Source: Microbacterium karelineae (GTDB taxonomy: Bacteria > Actinomycetota > Actinomycetes > Actinomycetales > Microbacteriaceae). From it: DNA of 64,000 bases. This document shows, in pieces, positions 36,105 through 44,521 of the stretch. Position 1 is the first letter of the stretch; every line of letters begins with the position of its first letter. A program made the translations under genes and the position numbers. The notes beneath the pieces were generated by a model. That model made no database searches. It saw only the letters and a program-made list of their open reading frames with translations, and was not told where the DNA came from. Where the stretch lies: positions 1 to 64,000 of the forward strand of contig NZ_WFIX01000032.1 in assembly GCF_009745985.1 (NCBI RefSeq), written 5' to 3'.

Positions 36105-37052
36105 TCAGACGTCGAGGACGAGCCGGGGGCATGCCGCCCGCGATACGCAGATCATCATGACGGGGCTGGTGACCCGCTCGGCCGCGCTGAGCACGCGATC
36201 GCGATGGTCGACCTCGCCCTCGACGACGACCGTCTCGCACGTTCCGCAGGTGCCCTCGCGGCAGGACGACACGGCGAAGACGCCGTTGTCCTCGAGGACG
36301 TCGAGGATCGAGCGTTCGGCGGGGATGTCGAGCACCGCCCCCGTCGAGAGGAGCTCGATCTCGAACGGCGCCGGGGGAGGGGCCGGCGCCGTGTCGGCGG
36401 CCGAGAACTGTTCGATGTGCAGGGCGGCCGGTGCGGCGGCGATCAGCGCGTCGAGCATCGGCCCCGGCCCGCACGCCCAGACAGGCGCGCTCGCGGCCGT
36501 CTCGGTGATCTCGACCATGTCCGCGCGCGTTCCCTCGTCGCTCACGTGGAGGTGCACCCGCTCCCCGAACTCGGCGAGTTCGTCGGCGAACGGCAGCGCG
36601 GTGCGTGTCCGCACGCACACGTGCAGCGTCCAGTCGGCGCCGGCCTCGCGCGCGCGGCGCACCATCGGGAGGATCGGCGTGATACCGATCCCGCCCGCGA
36701 CGAACACGGCGCGCTCGCCGCGGGACGGCTCGGCGAAGGCGAAGTTCGAACGGGGCCCGCGCGCCCGGACGAACGCGCCCGCGCGCAGCCTGTGCGCCGC
36801 GATCGAGCCGCCGCGGCCGGCGTCGTCGCGGAGGACGGCGACGCGCCAGCGGGTCCGGTCCTCCGGGTCGCCGCACAGCGAGTACTGCCGCTCGAGACCC
36901 GCCTCGGGGAGCAGATCGATGTGCGCGCCGGGTTCCCACGCGGGCAGGGGGCGCCCGTTCACCGCGCCGAGCTCGAGAGCGACGATCCCGTCGGCGACGA
37001 CCGCGCGGTCGAGCACGACGAGCTCGCGTTCGACGTCGCTGAAGAAGCTCAC
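36105..37052 (-). CDS. Flavin reductase with C-terminal 2Fe-2S ferredoxin domain (PDR/VanB type)
   Basis: 315 residues. The N-terminal FMN/NAD-binding module (RQYSLCGDP; FVAGGIGITPILPM; WACGPGPMLDAL) is followed by a plant-type ferredoxin domain with CREGTCGTC plus a later Cys (MICVS). Such proteins pass electrons from NADH to a Rieske mononuclear oxygenase. No Rieske oxygenase is in this window, so its partner is unknown. The GTG overlaps the XRE-cupin stop (GTGA) and has GGGAGG upstream, so it is co-translated with that regulator. Confidence 0.9.
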   Translation of the reverse strand: MSFFSDVERELVVLDRAVVADGIVALELGAVNGRPLPAWEPGAHIDLLPEAGLERQYSLCGDPEDRTRWRVAVLRDDAGRGGSIAAHRLRAGAFVRARGPRSNFAFAEPSRGERAVFVAGGIGITPILPMVRRAREAGADWTLHVCVRTRTALPFADELAEFGERVHLHVSDEGTRADMVEITETAASAPVWACGPGPMLDALIAAAPAALHIEQFSAADTAPAPPPAPFEIELLSTGAVLDIPAERSILDVLEDNGVFAVSSCREGTCGTCETVVVEGEVDHRDRVLSAAERVTSPVMMICVSRAACPRLVLDV

Positions 37053-37615
37053 CGTGCGTCCTCCCGCCCTGTGCCGCCGGAGGGGGCGCCCGCGGTGCGC
37101 TCCTTCACGACGATGAGGCGGAACGGGGCGCCGTCCGCGCTCGTCCATCGGTGCGGGGTCCCGCCGGCGTAGTACAGCGATCCGCCCGCCGTCACGACGT
37201 CCTGGCGGCCGGATCCGAGGTCGATGAGGACCTGTCCGGCGAGCACCGTGACGAATTCGTCTTCGGGGTGCCGGTGGTACGCGCCGAGTTCCGTCGAGTC
37301 GCTCTGGACGTCGATGACGGTGAACCGGGTGTCGCCGCTCGTCAACAGCCGCGCCTCAGCGCCGCCGAACGTGCCCGTCGCCTGCTGGGTCGACGGCAGG
37401 GCCGTCCCGCTCATCAGCTCGACCTGGCTCGTCCCCAGCGCACGTGCGATCCGGTCGAGGGAGTCGAGGCTGGGGTTCGCCCGCCCTCGCTCCACCTGGC
37501 TGACGAACGGGTGGGAGAGGTGGGAGCGTTCGGCGAGCTGCACGATCGTCAGCCCGAGCGCGCGTCGCCGCGCGCGGATCGCGGGGCCGACGCGGGGGTC
37601 CGAGGGCTCGCTCAT
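37049..37615 (-). CDS. XRE-cupin transcriptional regulator
   Basis: This 188-residue two-domain regulator has an XRE helix-turn-helix (ALGLTIVQLAERSHLSHPFV, RGRANPSLDSLDRIARALG) and a C-terminal cupin (YHRHPEDEF, YYAGGTPHRW) that would bind a small effector or metal. The ATG has AGGAGG at perfect distance. It is divergent from the seven-gene operon at 37734-44518, with a perfect palindrome in the gap, so it is the best candidate for its local regulator. In front, GGAAAC is repeated one helical turn apart (37654-37659, 37665-37670). Confidence 0.88.
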   Translation of the reverse strand: MSEPSDPRVGPAIRARRRALGLTIVQLAERSHLSHPFVSQVERGRANPSLDSLDRIARALGTSQVELMSGTALPSTQQATGTFGGAEARLLTSGDTRFTVIDVQSDSTELGAYHRHPEDEFVTVLAGQVLIDLGSGRQDVVTAGGSLYYAGGTPHRWTSADGAPFRLIVVKERTAGAPSGGTGREDAR

Positions 37616-37680
37616 CGGTGTCCTCCTGGGTGGTGCGGATGTCGGTTCGAGATGGAAACGCTGGGGAAACATCGCGGGCC

Positions 37681-37710
37681 TAGCGTCGACGATGTTGATC
37701 ACATCAACAT
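37681..37710 (+). promoter_or_regulatory. Operator palindrome over the predicted transcription start of the 37.7-44.5 kb operon
   Basis: TAGCGT (37681-37686) is a good -10 box, placing the start near 37693. The perfect dyad ATGTTGATCACATCAACAT (37692-37710; 8-bp arms, 3-bp centre) covers that start. A repressor bound here would block the promoter; the XRE-cupin protein encoded next door is the natural candidate. Confidence 0.65.
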
Positions 37711-37733
37711 TCTCTCGACCTCAGGTGTATCAC

Positions 37734-38957
37734 ATGGACAGCTACCGCCCCCGCCGCCTCCGCCGCGCCGCACTCGCCGACGGCCGCGTCGTCGACGTCG
37801 TGCTCGACGCCGACACGGTCGGCGCGGTCCGCCCTGCGTCGGACGCGCCGATGGCGCCCGACGACCTGGACCTCGACGGCTGGCTCCTGCTGACGGCGCC
37901 GGCCGACCCGCATGCGCACCTTGACAAGGCGCTCTCGTGGGACGCGATCCAGCCCCCATCGGGTGACCTCGATCGCGCCATCGCGTCGTGGTTGGCGTAC
38001 TTCGGCCAGGCGGACGAGGACGAGATCCACTCCCGCGCGATGCGGACCGTCGAGCGCTACCTGCAGAACGGGACGACCGCGATCCGGACCCACGTCGACG
38101 TCCCGGCCGAGGGCGATCCGACCCGCGCCGTGCGCGCGGTGGTGCGGGTGCGCGAGGCGTTCGCCGGTCTGGTCGACATCGAGATCGTCGCCCTCGCGGG
38201 TCGTGACATCGACCCGCTCCGCGTGGAGGAGGCGCTCGCGGCGGGCGCCGACCTGGTCGGCGGCGCGCCGCATCTCGCGGTCGACGAGGAGGCGGACCTG
38301 GAGCGGCTGCTGCAGATCGCCGAGCGACGCGGTGTGGGGGTCGACTTCCACGCCGACGAGGCGCTTCGGCGCGGCTCGACCCTGGCACATCTCGCGCGGC
38401 GCACGAGCGACTGGTCCGTCACGCGCACCGCCAGCCACTGCGTGCGGCTGTCGATGCTCGACGACGCCGAGCTCGAGCCGCTTCTCGCGGACGCGGCGAG
38501 AGCCGGTGTGGGCGTGATCGCGAATCCCATGACGAACCTCTACCTGCAGGGGTGGGACGACCCCGTCGCGACACCGCGCGGCATCGCCCCGATCCGGAAG
38601 CTCCGCGCGGCGGGCGTGGTCACGGCGGCGGGCGGCGACAACGTGCGCGATCCGTTCAACCCCCTCGGCCGCGCCGACGCCTTCGAGACGGCGATGCTGC
38701 TCGTCACGGCGGCGCACGTGTCGATCGCGGAGGCATGGGACGCCGTGACCGCGTCAGCGCGCGCCGTCATGGGGCTCCCGCCCGCCGGCCCCGAGACGGG
38801 GCGGCGCGCGGACCTGCTGGCGGTGCGTGGCGGATCGCTCGCAGACGCCATCGCCTCGGCGCCCGCCGACCGCATCGTCATCTCGCGCGGGCGCGTCGTC
38901 GCCCGCGCCGACACCACGCGCTGGATCCATCCGCGCTCACAGAAGGAGGACGCATGA
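37734..38957 (+). CDS. Cytosine-deaminase-like amidohydrolase
   Basis: 407 residues. It has the full CodA-type metal site: DPHAHLDKAL (HxH), VDFHADEA, ASHCVRLS, and GGDNVRDPFNPLG with the Asp ligand. CodA relatives deaminate cytosine, isoguanine or creatinine, or hydrolyse related rings. No ribosome site is obvious before the ATG at 37734; the next in-frame start would truncate the N-terminal strands. It leads the operon and overlaps the ATPase start (ATGA). It may act on the compound imported by the next three gene products, although it has no signal peptide and works in the cytoplasm. Confidence 0.85.
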   Translation: MDSYRPRRLRRAALADGRVVDVVLDADTVGAVRPASDAPMAPDDLDLDGWLLLTAPADPHAHLDKALSWDAIQPPSGDLDRAIASWLAYFGQADEDEIHSRAMRTVERYLQNGTTAIRTHVDVPAEGDPTRAVRAVVRVREAFAGLVDIEIVALAGRDIDPLRVEEALAAGADLVGGAPHLAVDEEADLERLLQIAERRGVGVDFHADEALRRGSTLAHLARRTSDWSVTRTASHCVRLSMLDDAELEPLLADAARAGVGVIANPMTNLYLQGWDDPVATPRGIAPIRKLRAAGVVTAAGGDNVRDPFNPLGRADAFETAMLLVTAAHVSIAEAWDAVTASARAVMGLPPAGPETGRRADLLAVRGGSLADAIASAPADRIVISRGRVVARADTTRWIHPRSQKEDA

Positions 38958-39724
38958 GCACTGCGACGATCCCACGGGCGACGACTGTGGATGATGCCCT
39001 CGTCGACTTCCGCGACGTCGGCATGACCTATGACGACGGCACGGTCGCACTCGAACACGTCGACATCACCGTGCGGCGGGGCGAGTTCGTCACCGTCGTC
39101 GGCCCGTCCGGGTGCGGGAAGTCGACGCTCCTGCGGATCGCCGCCGGGCTCGAATCGCACACGGCGGGGGAATGCGAGACGCAGACCGATCGCGTCGGGT
39201 TCGTGTTCCAGGACGCGACGCTGCTGCCGTGGCGCAGCGTCGAGAAGAACGTCGAGCTGCTCGCGGAGCTCGGCGGGCTGCCCGCGGCGGACCGGGCGCT
39301 CGCCGCGAGGGAGGCCATCGAGCTCGTCGGGCTGGCGGGCTTCGAAGGATCCATGCCCCGCCAGCTCTCAGGAGGCATGCGGATGCGCGCATCCCTCGCG
39401 CGCTCTCTCACCCTCGACCCCGACCTGTTCCTGTTCGACGAACCGTTCGGCGCCCTCGACGAGATCACGCGGCAGCGGCTGAACGACGAGCTCCTCCGCC
39501 TCTTCGATCAGCGCGGGTTCGCCGGACTGTTCATCACCCACTCCGTCGCCGAGGCCGTCTATCTCTCGACGCGCGTCGTCGTGATGTCCGGCCGCCCTGG
39601 GCGCATCGTCGACGTCGTCGACGTGCCCTTCGACATGCCGCGGGACCCCGACATCCGGTACTCGTCCGCATTCGGCGAGCTCGTCGGACGCGTCTCCCAT
39701 TCCCTGAAGGAGGCCCACGCATGA
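38954..39724 (+). CDS. NitT/TauT-type ABC transporter ATP-binding protein
   Basis: 256 residues. Walker A GPSGCGKST, signature LSGGMRMRASLARSL, Walker B LFLFDEPFGALDE and switch His (FITHSVAEAVYLSTRVVVMSG, an SsuB/TauB hallmark region) are all present. AGAAGGAGG precedes the ATG. The family imports nitrate, taurine, sulfonates, or pyrimidine precursors of thiamine. Stop/start overlaps on both sides show tight coupling with the hydrolase and the permease. Confidence 0.93.
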   Translation: MSTATIPRATTVDDALVDFRDVGMTYDDGTVALEHVDITVRRGEFVTVVGPSGCGKSTLLRIAAGLESHTAGECETQTDRVGFVFQDATLLPWRSVEKNVELLAELGGLPAADRALAAREAIELVGLAGFEGSMPRQLSGGMRMRASLARSLTLDPDLFLFDEPFGALDEITRQRLNDELLRLFDQRGFAGLFITHSVAEAVYLSTRVVVMSGRPGRIVDVVDVPFDMPRDPDIRYSSAFGELVGRVSHSLKEAHA

Positions 39725-40563
39725 CCCAGATCGCCGAGGCCACCGCACAGGCGGACACCGCATCCCCTGCCCGACGGCGCACGCCGCCGGCGTGGCTGGC
39801 GACCGCATGGCCGCCGCTGATCGTCTTCGCCGCCATCCTGGTCGCCTGGACGCTCGCGAGCGCCGTCCTCGGCGATCGCAGCTTCCTGCTCCCCGCCCCG
39901 TATCGGATCTTCACCGACGGCCTCTTCGATCCGATCGTGGGGCCCGAGATCCTGGAGGCGCTCGGCCAGACGACCCTGGTCGCCTTCATCGGGCTCGCGA
40001 TCGCCGTCGTCGTGGGGGTGGGATGGGCCGTCGTGATGCTGCAGGCGAAATGGGCGGAGCGCTCGCTCTATCCCTATGCCGTGATCCTGCAGTGCATCCC
40101 GATCCTCGCTCTCGTGCCGCTCATCGGGTTCTGGTTCGGATACGGTCTGCCCGGGCGCATCATCGTCTGCGTCCTGATCGCCCTGTTCCCGCTCGTGTCG
40201 AATACGCTGTTCGGCCTCCAGTCCGTCGACAGATCGCAGCGGGAGCTGTTCCAGCTCCAGCGGGCCGGCCGCCTGACGACGCTGTGGAAGCTCCAGCTCC
40301 CCGCCGCGCTGCCGTCCATGTTCGTCGGCCTGCGCACCTCGGCGGGGCTGTCGATCGTCGGTGCGATCGTCGGAGACTACTTCTTCCGCCGAGGAACGCC
40401 GGGCCTCGGATCCCTCATGAGCGCCTACACCTCGCGCCTGCTCGCCGCCGAGCTGTATGCGTCCGTCGTCGTCGCCGCGCTTCTCGGCGTCGCCATCTTC
40501 GTGGGCTTCGGCCTGCTCTCCCGGATCGTCGTCGGCCGCTGGTACGACGCCGATCGAGCCTGA
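39721..40563 (+). CDS. NitT/TauT-type ABC transporter permease
   Basis: 280 residues, six or seven membrane segments, with the cytoplasmic EAA-like loop at LFQLQRAGRLTTLWKLQLPAALP contacting the ATPase. The Arg-rich hydrophilic N-terminus (~25 residues) precedes the first membrane helix. The ATG overlaps the ATPase stop. It forms the channel for the substrate delivered by the lipoprotein encoded next. Confidence 0.92.
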   Translation: MTQIAEATAQADTASPARRRTPPAWLATAWPPLIVFAAILVAWTLASAVLGDRSFLLPAPYRIFTDGLFDPIVGPEILEALGQTTLVAFIGLAIAVVVGVGWAVVMLQAKWAERSLYPYAVILQCIPILALVPLIGFWFGYGLPGRIIVCVLIALFPLVSNTLFGLQSVDRSQRELFQLQRAGRLTTLWKLQLPAALPSMFVGLRTSAGLSIVGAIVGDYFFRRGTPGLGSLMSAYTSRLLAAELYASVVVAALLGVAIFVGFGLLSRIVVGRWYDADRA

Positions 40564-40588
40564 CCCACCACACCCGGAGGAGAACCCC

Positions 40589-41773
40589 ATGCTGCACCCC
40601 ACCGGCCGGCGCGCGCTCGCGTCCGCCTCACTGATCGGAACCGCCGCGCTCGCGCTCGCCGCCTGCGCTCCCGGAACGACCGCGTCCGCGCCAGCGGGCG
40701 ACCTCGAGGTCGGATCCCTCGACCTGTCCGCCGTATGCCCCTCGACCATCGTCGTGCAGACCGACTGGAACCCGGAGGCCGAGCACGGCCACCTCTACCA
40801 GCTGATCGGCGACGGCTACTCGATCGACGCCGACGCGAAGTCCGTCTCTTCGCCCCTCGTCGTCGACGGCGAGTACACGGGCGTCGCCTTCGAGGTGCGC
40901 TCCGGCGGGCCGGCCATCGGGTACTCGACCGTGAACTCGGTCATGTACCAGGATGACGCCATCACGCTCGGCTATGTGCACTCGGATGCGGCGATCTCGT
41001 CGTCGGCCATCACTCCCGTCGTGGGCGTGATGGCCCAGATGGACGTGAACCCGCAGATGGTGATGTGGGATCCCGAGACCTATCCCGAGGTCGAGACGAT
41101 CGAGGACCTCGCCGCGGCGCTCGAGGAATCCGGCGGAGCATGGCGCTACTTCGGAGGCGCCGCCTACATGGAATACCTCCTGGCGGCGGGGATCGTCCCC
41201 GAGTCGGTCGTCGACGGCGGATACGACGGGACGCCCGCGGCGTTCGTCTCCGACGACGGCCTGTCGGCGCAGCAGGGCTTCGCCTCCGCCGAACCGTACA
41301 TCTACGCCAACGAGATCGACGCCTGGGGTCGCCCCGTCGAATACGCCCTGATCGCGGAGGCCGGCTGGGACATCTACGGATCCGCGCTCTCGGTGCGGGC
41401 CGACCGCATGGACGACCTGGCGCCGTGCCTCGAGGAGCTCGTGCCGATCCTGCAGCAGGCAGAGGTCGACTTCTACGCGGACCCGTCCGACGCGATCGAC
41501 GTCGTCCTCGAGGCCGTGACGGAGTTCAACAACGGCTGGACCTACTCGGAGGGCGTCGCCGCGTATGCGGTCCAGGCGATGATCGACGACGGGATCGTCT
41601 CGAACGGCGACAACGGATACATCGGCGACTTCGACCCCGAGCGCGTGCAGGGATTCTTCGACACCGGCATGGAGCTGTTCCAGCAGATCGCGGCCGACGT
41701 CGACCCGGATCTCGAGGCGGAGGACATCTACACGAACGAGTTCCTCGACACGTCGATCGGTCTGCCGGAATGA
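40589..41773 (+). CDS. NMT1/ThiY-like substrate-binding lipoprotein
   Basis: This 394-residue protein has a signal peptide with lipobox (LALAAC) and a family-typical opening strand IVVQTDWNPEAEHGHLYQLIG, in which Trp and the acidic pair often contact an aromatic heterocycle. GGAGGAG precedes the ATG. The mature domain resembles receptors for taurine, formyl-aminopyrimidine or riboflavin more than nitrate receptors. This makes a nitrogen heterocycle a plausible ligand. Stop overlaps the FAD oxidase start. Confidence 0.88.
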   Translation: MLHPTGRRALASASLIGTAALALAACAPGTTASAPAGDLEVGSLDLSAVCPSTIVVQTDWNPEAEHGHLYQLIGDGYSIDADAKSVSSPLVVDGEYTGVAFEVRSGGPAIGYSTVNSVMYQDDAITLGYVHSDAAISSSAITPVVGVMAQMDVNPQMVMWDPETYPEVETIEDLAAALEESGGAWRYFGGAAYMEYLLAAGIVPESVVDGGYDGTPAAFVSDDGLSAQQGFASAEPYIYANEIDAWGRPVEYALIAEAGWDIYGSALSVRADRMDDLAPCLEELVPILQQAEVDFYADPSDAIDVVLEAVTEFNNGWTYSEGVAAYAVQAMIDDGIVSNGDNGYIGDFDPERVQGFFDTGMELFQQIAADVDPDLEAEDIYTNEFLDTSIGLPE

Positions 41774-43104
41774 GCGCCGTCACCACGGAGCGGGCCGCCG
41801 TCGCCGAGCTGCACGATGCGCTCATCGACCTCCTCGGGCCACGAGGCGTATCGACCGACCGCCGGATGCTCGAACGCGCGTCCGTCGACGGCGCGCGCAT
41901 GTCGCCGGTCATCAGCGAGATGCTGCCGCTGGGCGTCGCGGAGATCGTAGCGTTCCCCACCACCGCGTCCGAGATCGCGCGGGTCGTCCAGGAGGCGGTC
42001 GCCCGCGGGATCCCCGTGACACCGCGCGGGAAGGGGACCGGGAACTACGGCCAGGCGATCCCCTCGGCCGGCGGGCTCGTCCTCGACACGTCCCGCGCAC
42101 GGAACATCGTCGAGGTCTCGGACGGCTCGATCACGGCGGACGCGGGCGCCCCCCTGGCGCAGCTCGAGCAGGCGGCGCGCGCGTCGGGCCAGCAGCTGTG
42201 GATGTATCCGTCGACGCTGAACTCGTCGATCGGCGGATTCCTGGCGGGCGGCTCCGGCGGAACCGGCACGATCGCGCACGGTGCGAACCACATGGGCTTC
42301 GTCGCCGCGCTCGACGTCGTCCACGCAGACGGCTCGGGCCTGACGCACGTCGAAGGTGAGGAGGCGCAGCTGTACGTGCACAACTACGGCACGGCCGGCA
42401 TCATCGCCCGCGCGACCGTGCGGCTCGAGCCCGCCGTCGCGTGGCGCGCGCTCTACGCGTCGTTCCCGTCCTTCTCCGGGGCGCTGTCCGTGATCCGCGA
42501 GCTCGGGCGCCTCGATCCGCTGCCGCGGCTCGTCTCCGCGGACACGATCGAGGTGTCGGCGGCTCTGCCCGAGGATCCCGCGATCCCGCCCGGACGATCG
42601 AGCCTGCGCACGATCGCGCATCCCGAGGCGGTCGAGGAGGCGACGCGCATCATCGAAGCGGCGGGTGGCCGCATCGAAGCCGTGCGGGAGGGCGCGACCG
42701 AGGGCGCGAAGCTCTCATCGCTCAGCTACAACCACCCGATCGAGTGGCTGCAGCGGTCTCGTCCGGGCCACTACTACCACCTCGAGGTCGCGGGCGACGT
42801 GCTCGCCGACGACATCGATCTCGTGCACGCGACGATCGGCGACGGCCTGCTCCACATCGAGGCGGGACACACGGTGCCGATCGGCATGCTCGCATCGGAG
42901 TACACGGGGCCCGAGGACGTCGAGGCCGCCATCGAGCGCCTCACGGCCATCGGGGTCGGCGTCCACAACTGCCATCAGTGGAACGTCGACTTCGAGATGG
43001 GCCGCACGATCGAGCGGGCGCGCACGACGGACCCGTTCGGCCTCCTCAACCCCGGCAAGCTCAATCCCGACTACACGGGGCCTCAGAAGGGATCCATCCG
43101 ATGA
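41770..43104 (+). CDS. FAD-linked oxidase (VAO/PCMH family)
   Basis: 444 residues. The FAD-binding half shows IVAFPTTASEIARVVQEAVARGIPVTPRGKGTG as the region (~60-95), then GGLVLDTSRA, ADAGAPLAQLE, and GGFLAGGSGGTGTIAHG for the pyrophosphate. The C-terminal half ends FGLLNPGKLNPDY, the typical FAD-linked oxidase tail. No signal peptide. VAO enzymes oxidise alcohols, lactate-like acids or amines. It is translationally coupled to the receptor and creatininase genes, so it should act on the same imported molecule. Confidence 0.88.
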   Translation: MSAVTTERAAVAELHDALIDLLGPRGVSTDRRMLERASVDGARMSPVISEMLPLGVAEIVAFPTTASEIARVVQEAVARGIPVTPRGKGTGNYGQAIPSAGGLVLDTSRARNIVEVSDGSITADAGAPLAQLEQAARASGQQLWMYPSTLNSSIGGFLAGGSGGTGTIAHGANHMGFVAALDVVHADGSGLTHVEGEEAQLYVHNYGTAGIIARATVRLEPAVAWRALYASFPSFSGALSVIRELGRLDPLPRLVSADTIEVSAALPEDPAIPPGRSSLRTIAHPEAVEEATRIIEAAGGRIEAVREGATEGAKLSSLSYNHPIEWLQRSRPGHYYHLEVAGDVLADDIDLVHATIGDGLLHIEAGHTVPIGMLASEYTGPEDVEAAIERLTAIGVGVHNCHQWNVDFEMGRTIERARTTDPFGLLNPGKLNPDYTGPQKGSIR

Positions 43105-43880
43105 GCAGGCTCCTCACCGATCTGCCCCAGCCCGCGGCGCTCGACGCGCTCACCGCTGACTCGATCATCGTGCAGCCCATCGGCGCGCTCGAACAGCACG
43201 GCCCGCACCTGCCCCTCAGCACCGATCTCGTGATCCCGGAGGAGATCGGCGCGCGCGCCGTCGATCGTGCTCGAGCAGAGGGCGTCGACGCGTGGCTCCT
43301 GCCGCCGATCACCGCGAGCAAGAGCGACGAGCACCACTGGGCGCCGGGGACGATCTGGATGGAGGCGTCGACGATCTGGAACACGCTCGTCGATGTCGGT
43401 CGTTCCGTCGCCGCGACACCCGCGCGCACGCTCGTCTTCCTGAACGGGCACGGCGGCAACTCGGCCCTCCTGCAGGTCGTGAACCGCGAGATCCGACGCC
43501 GCTTCGGGCTGCGGACCTTCGCGATGGGAACGGGCACGCAGCGGGCGGGCGACGGCGGGACCCAGGGCCCGGACGAGTTCGGGATGGGCATCCACGCGGG
43601 GCATTCCGAGACGAGCGTGATGCTGGCGCTGCGCCCCGAGCTCGTCGACATGAGCCGCGCGGTGCGGAACGTGCCCGAGCACCTCGCCGAGTTCTCGTCG
43701 ATCGGGTTCAACGGGTTCCCCGTGAGCTTCGGCTGGACCTCGGACGACTTCGGCGCGAGCGGCGTGATCGGCGACCCGACCGGCGCGACGGCGGAGTACG
43801 GCCGGATCCTCGTGGACGAGGGCGTGGCGTTCGTCGCGTCCGCGCTCGCGGAGACCGCACGATTCCGGCACGCGGCGTGA
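43101..43880 (+). CDS. Creatininase-family amidohydrolase
   Basis: 259 residues. Metal-binding motifs of the family are clear: PIGALEQHGPHLPLSTD (Glu and His ligands), FLNGHGGNSALLQ (His), and HAGHSETSVMLAL (Glu). Members open creatinine, formylaminopyrimidine-like lactams or act in cofactor maturation (MftE). The ATG overlaps the oxidase stop. Its pairing with a CodA-type hydrolase and an FAD oxidase suggests sequential oxidation and ring opening of a cyclic amide. Confidence 0.9.
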   Translation: MSRLLTDLPQPAALDALTADSIIVQPIGALEQHGPHLPLSTDLVIPEEIGARAVDRARAEGVDAWLLPPITASKSDEHHWAPGTIWMEASTIWNTLVDVGRSVAATPARTLVFLNGHGGNSALLQVVNREIRRRFGLRTFAMGTGTQRAGDGGTQGPDEFGMGIHAGHSETSVMLALRPELVDMSRAVRNVPEHLAEFSSIGFNGFPVSFGWTSDDFGASGVIGDPTGATAEYGRILVDEGVAFVASALAETARFRHAA

Positions 43881-44518
43881 CCGCGCAGGTGACGTCGGTC
43901 GAGGCCGGCAACGTCCCGCCCGCCGAGCTGGACCGCCCGGTGCAGGATGGGCGCGCGCCCGCGGAACCTGCCGCGCTGCTCCGAGCATGGATGCCCGCCG
44001 ATGACGACCCCGATCGCCCTCTTGCGACGCTCGCCACAGTCGACGACGACGGCGTGCCCGACGCCCGCACGGTGCTCGTCTCGGCGATCGACGACACATC
44101 CGTCGCGATCCACACCGACGCCGACAGCAGGAAAGCGAGGCAGATGCGCGCGCGCCCGGTCGCGGCGCTGGTGGTGAGATGGCCGGACACGGCGCGGCAG
44201 ATCGTGCTGCGCGGCCCGGTGCGCCGCGACACGGCGGACGGCGAGCGGGCCGCCTTCGCGCGCCGGAGCCGCTACCTGCAGCTGCTCGCGTCGATCAACT
44301 CCGACGACATGGCCGTCCGGGCGCGCGCCGAGCGCGAGGCCGCGCTCGCGCGATTCGACGCCGCGCACGCCGATCCGCCGATGCCACCGACCTGGGCGGG
44401 ATTCCGGCTCCTGCCGGACGAGATCGCATTCTGGGAGGGCGCCGAGCGCGGCCCGAGCCGCCGCGTGCGCTACACGCGCGATGGCGCGGGCTGGAGCCGC
44501 GAGTACGTCGCCGGCTGA
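43877..44518 (+). CDS. Pyridoxamine-5'-phosphate-oxidase-like flavoprotein
   Basis: 213 residues from a GTG that overlaps the creatininase stop (GTGA). FMN-binding motifs match PdxH: DARTVLVSAID, SRKARQMRARPVAALVVRW, RQIVLRGPV. The C-terminal LLPDEIAFWEGAERGPSRR and VRYTRDGAGW match the PdxH tail. True PdxH makes pyridoxal 5'-phosphate. In this operon a flavin-dependent role on the pathway substrate is equally possible. The end meets the convergent purine operon with only three bases between, with no terminator visible. Confidence 0.83.
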   Translation: MTAQVTSVEAGNVPPAELDRPVQDGRAPAEPAALLRAWMPADDDPDRPLATLATVDDDGVPDARTVLVSAIDDTSVAIHTDADSRKARQMRARPVAALVVRWPDTARQIVLRGPVRRDTADGERAAFARRSRYLQLLASINSDDMAVRARAEREAALARFDAAHADPPMPPTWAGFRLLPDEIAFWEGAERGPSRRVRYTRDGAGWSREYVAG

Positions 44519-44521
44519 CCC

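Noticed and set aside
36105-37052. Assigning the 2Fe-2S reductase to a vanillate demethylase
   Set aside because: Similarity to VanB is only at family level and no VanA-type oxygenase is present.
43101-43880. Calling the creatininase-family gene a mycofactocin maturation factor (MftE)
   Set aside because: No other mycofactocin gene (precursor peptide, radical SAM enzyme, glycosyltransferase) is in the vicinity.
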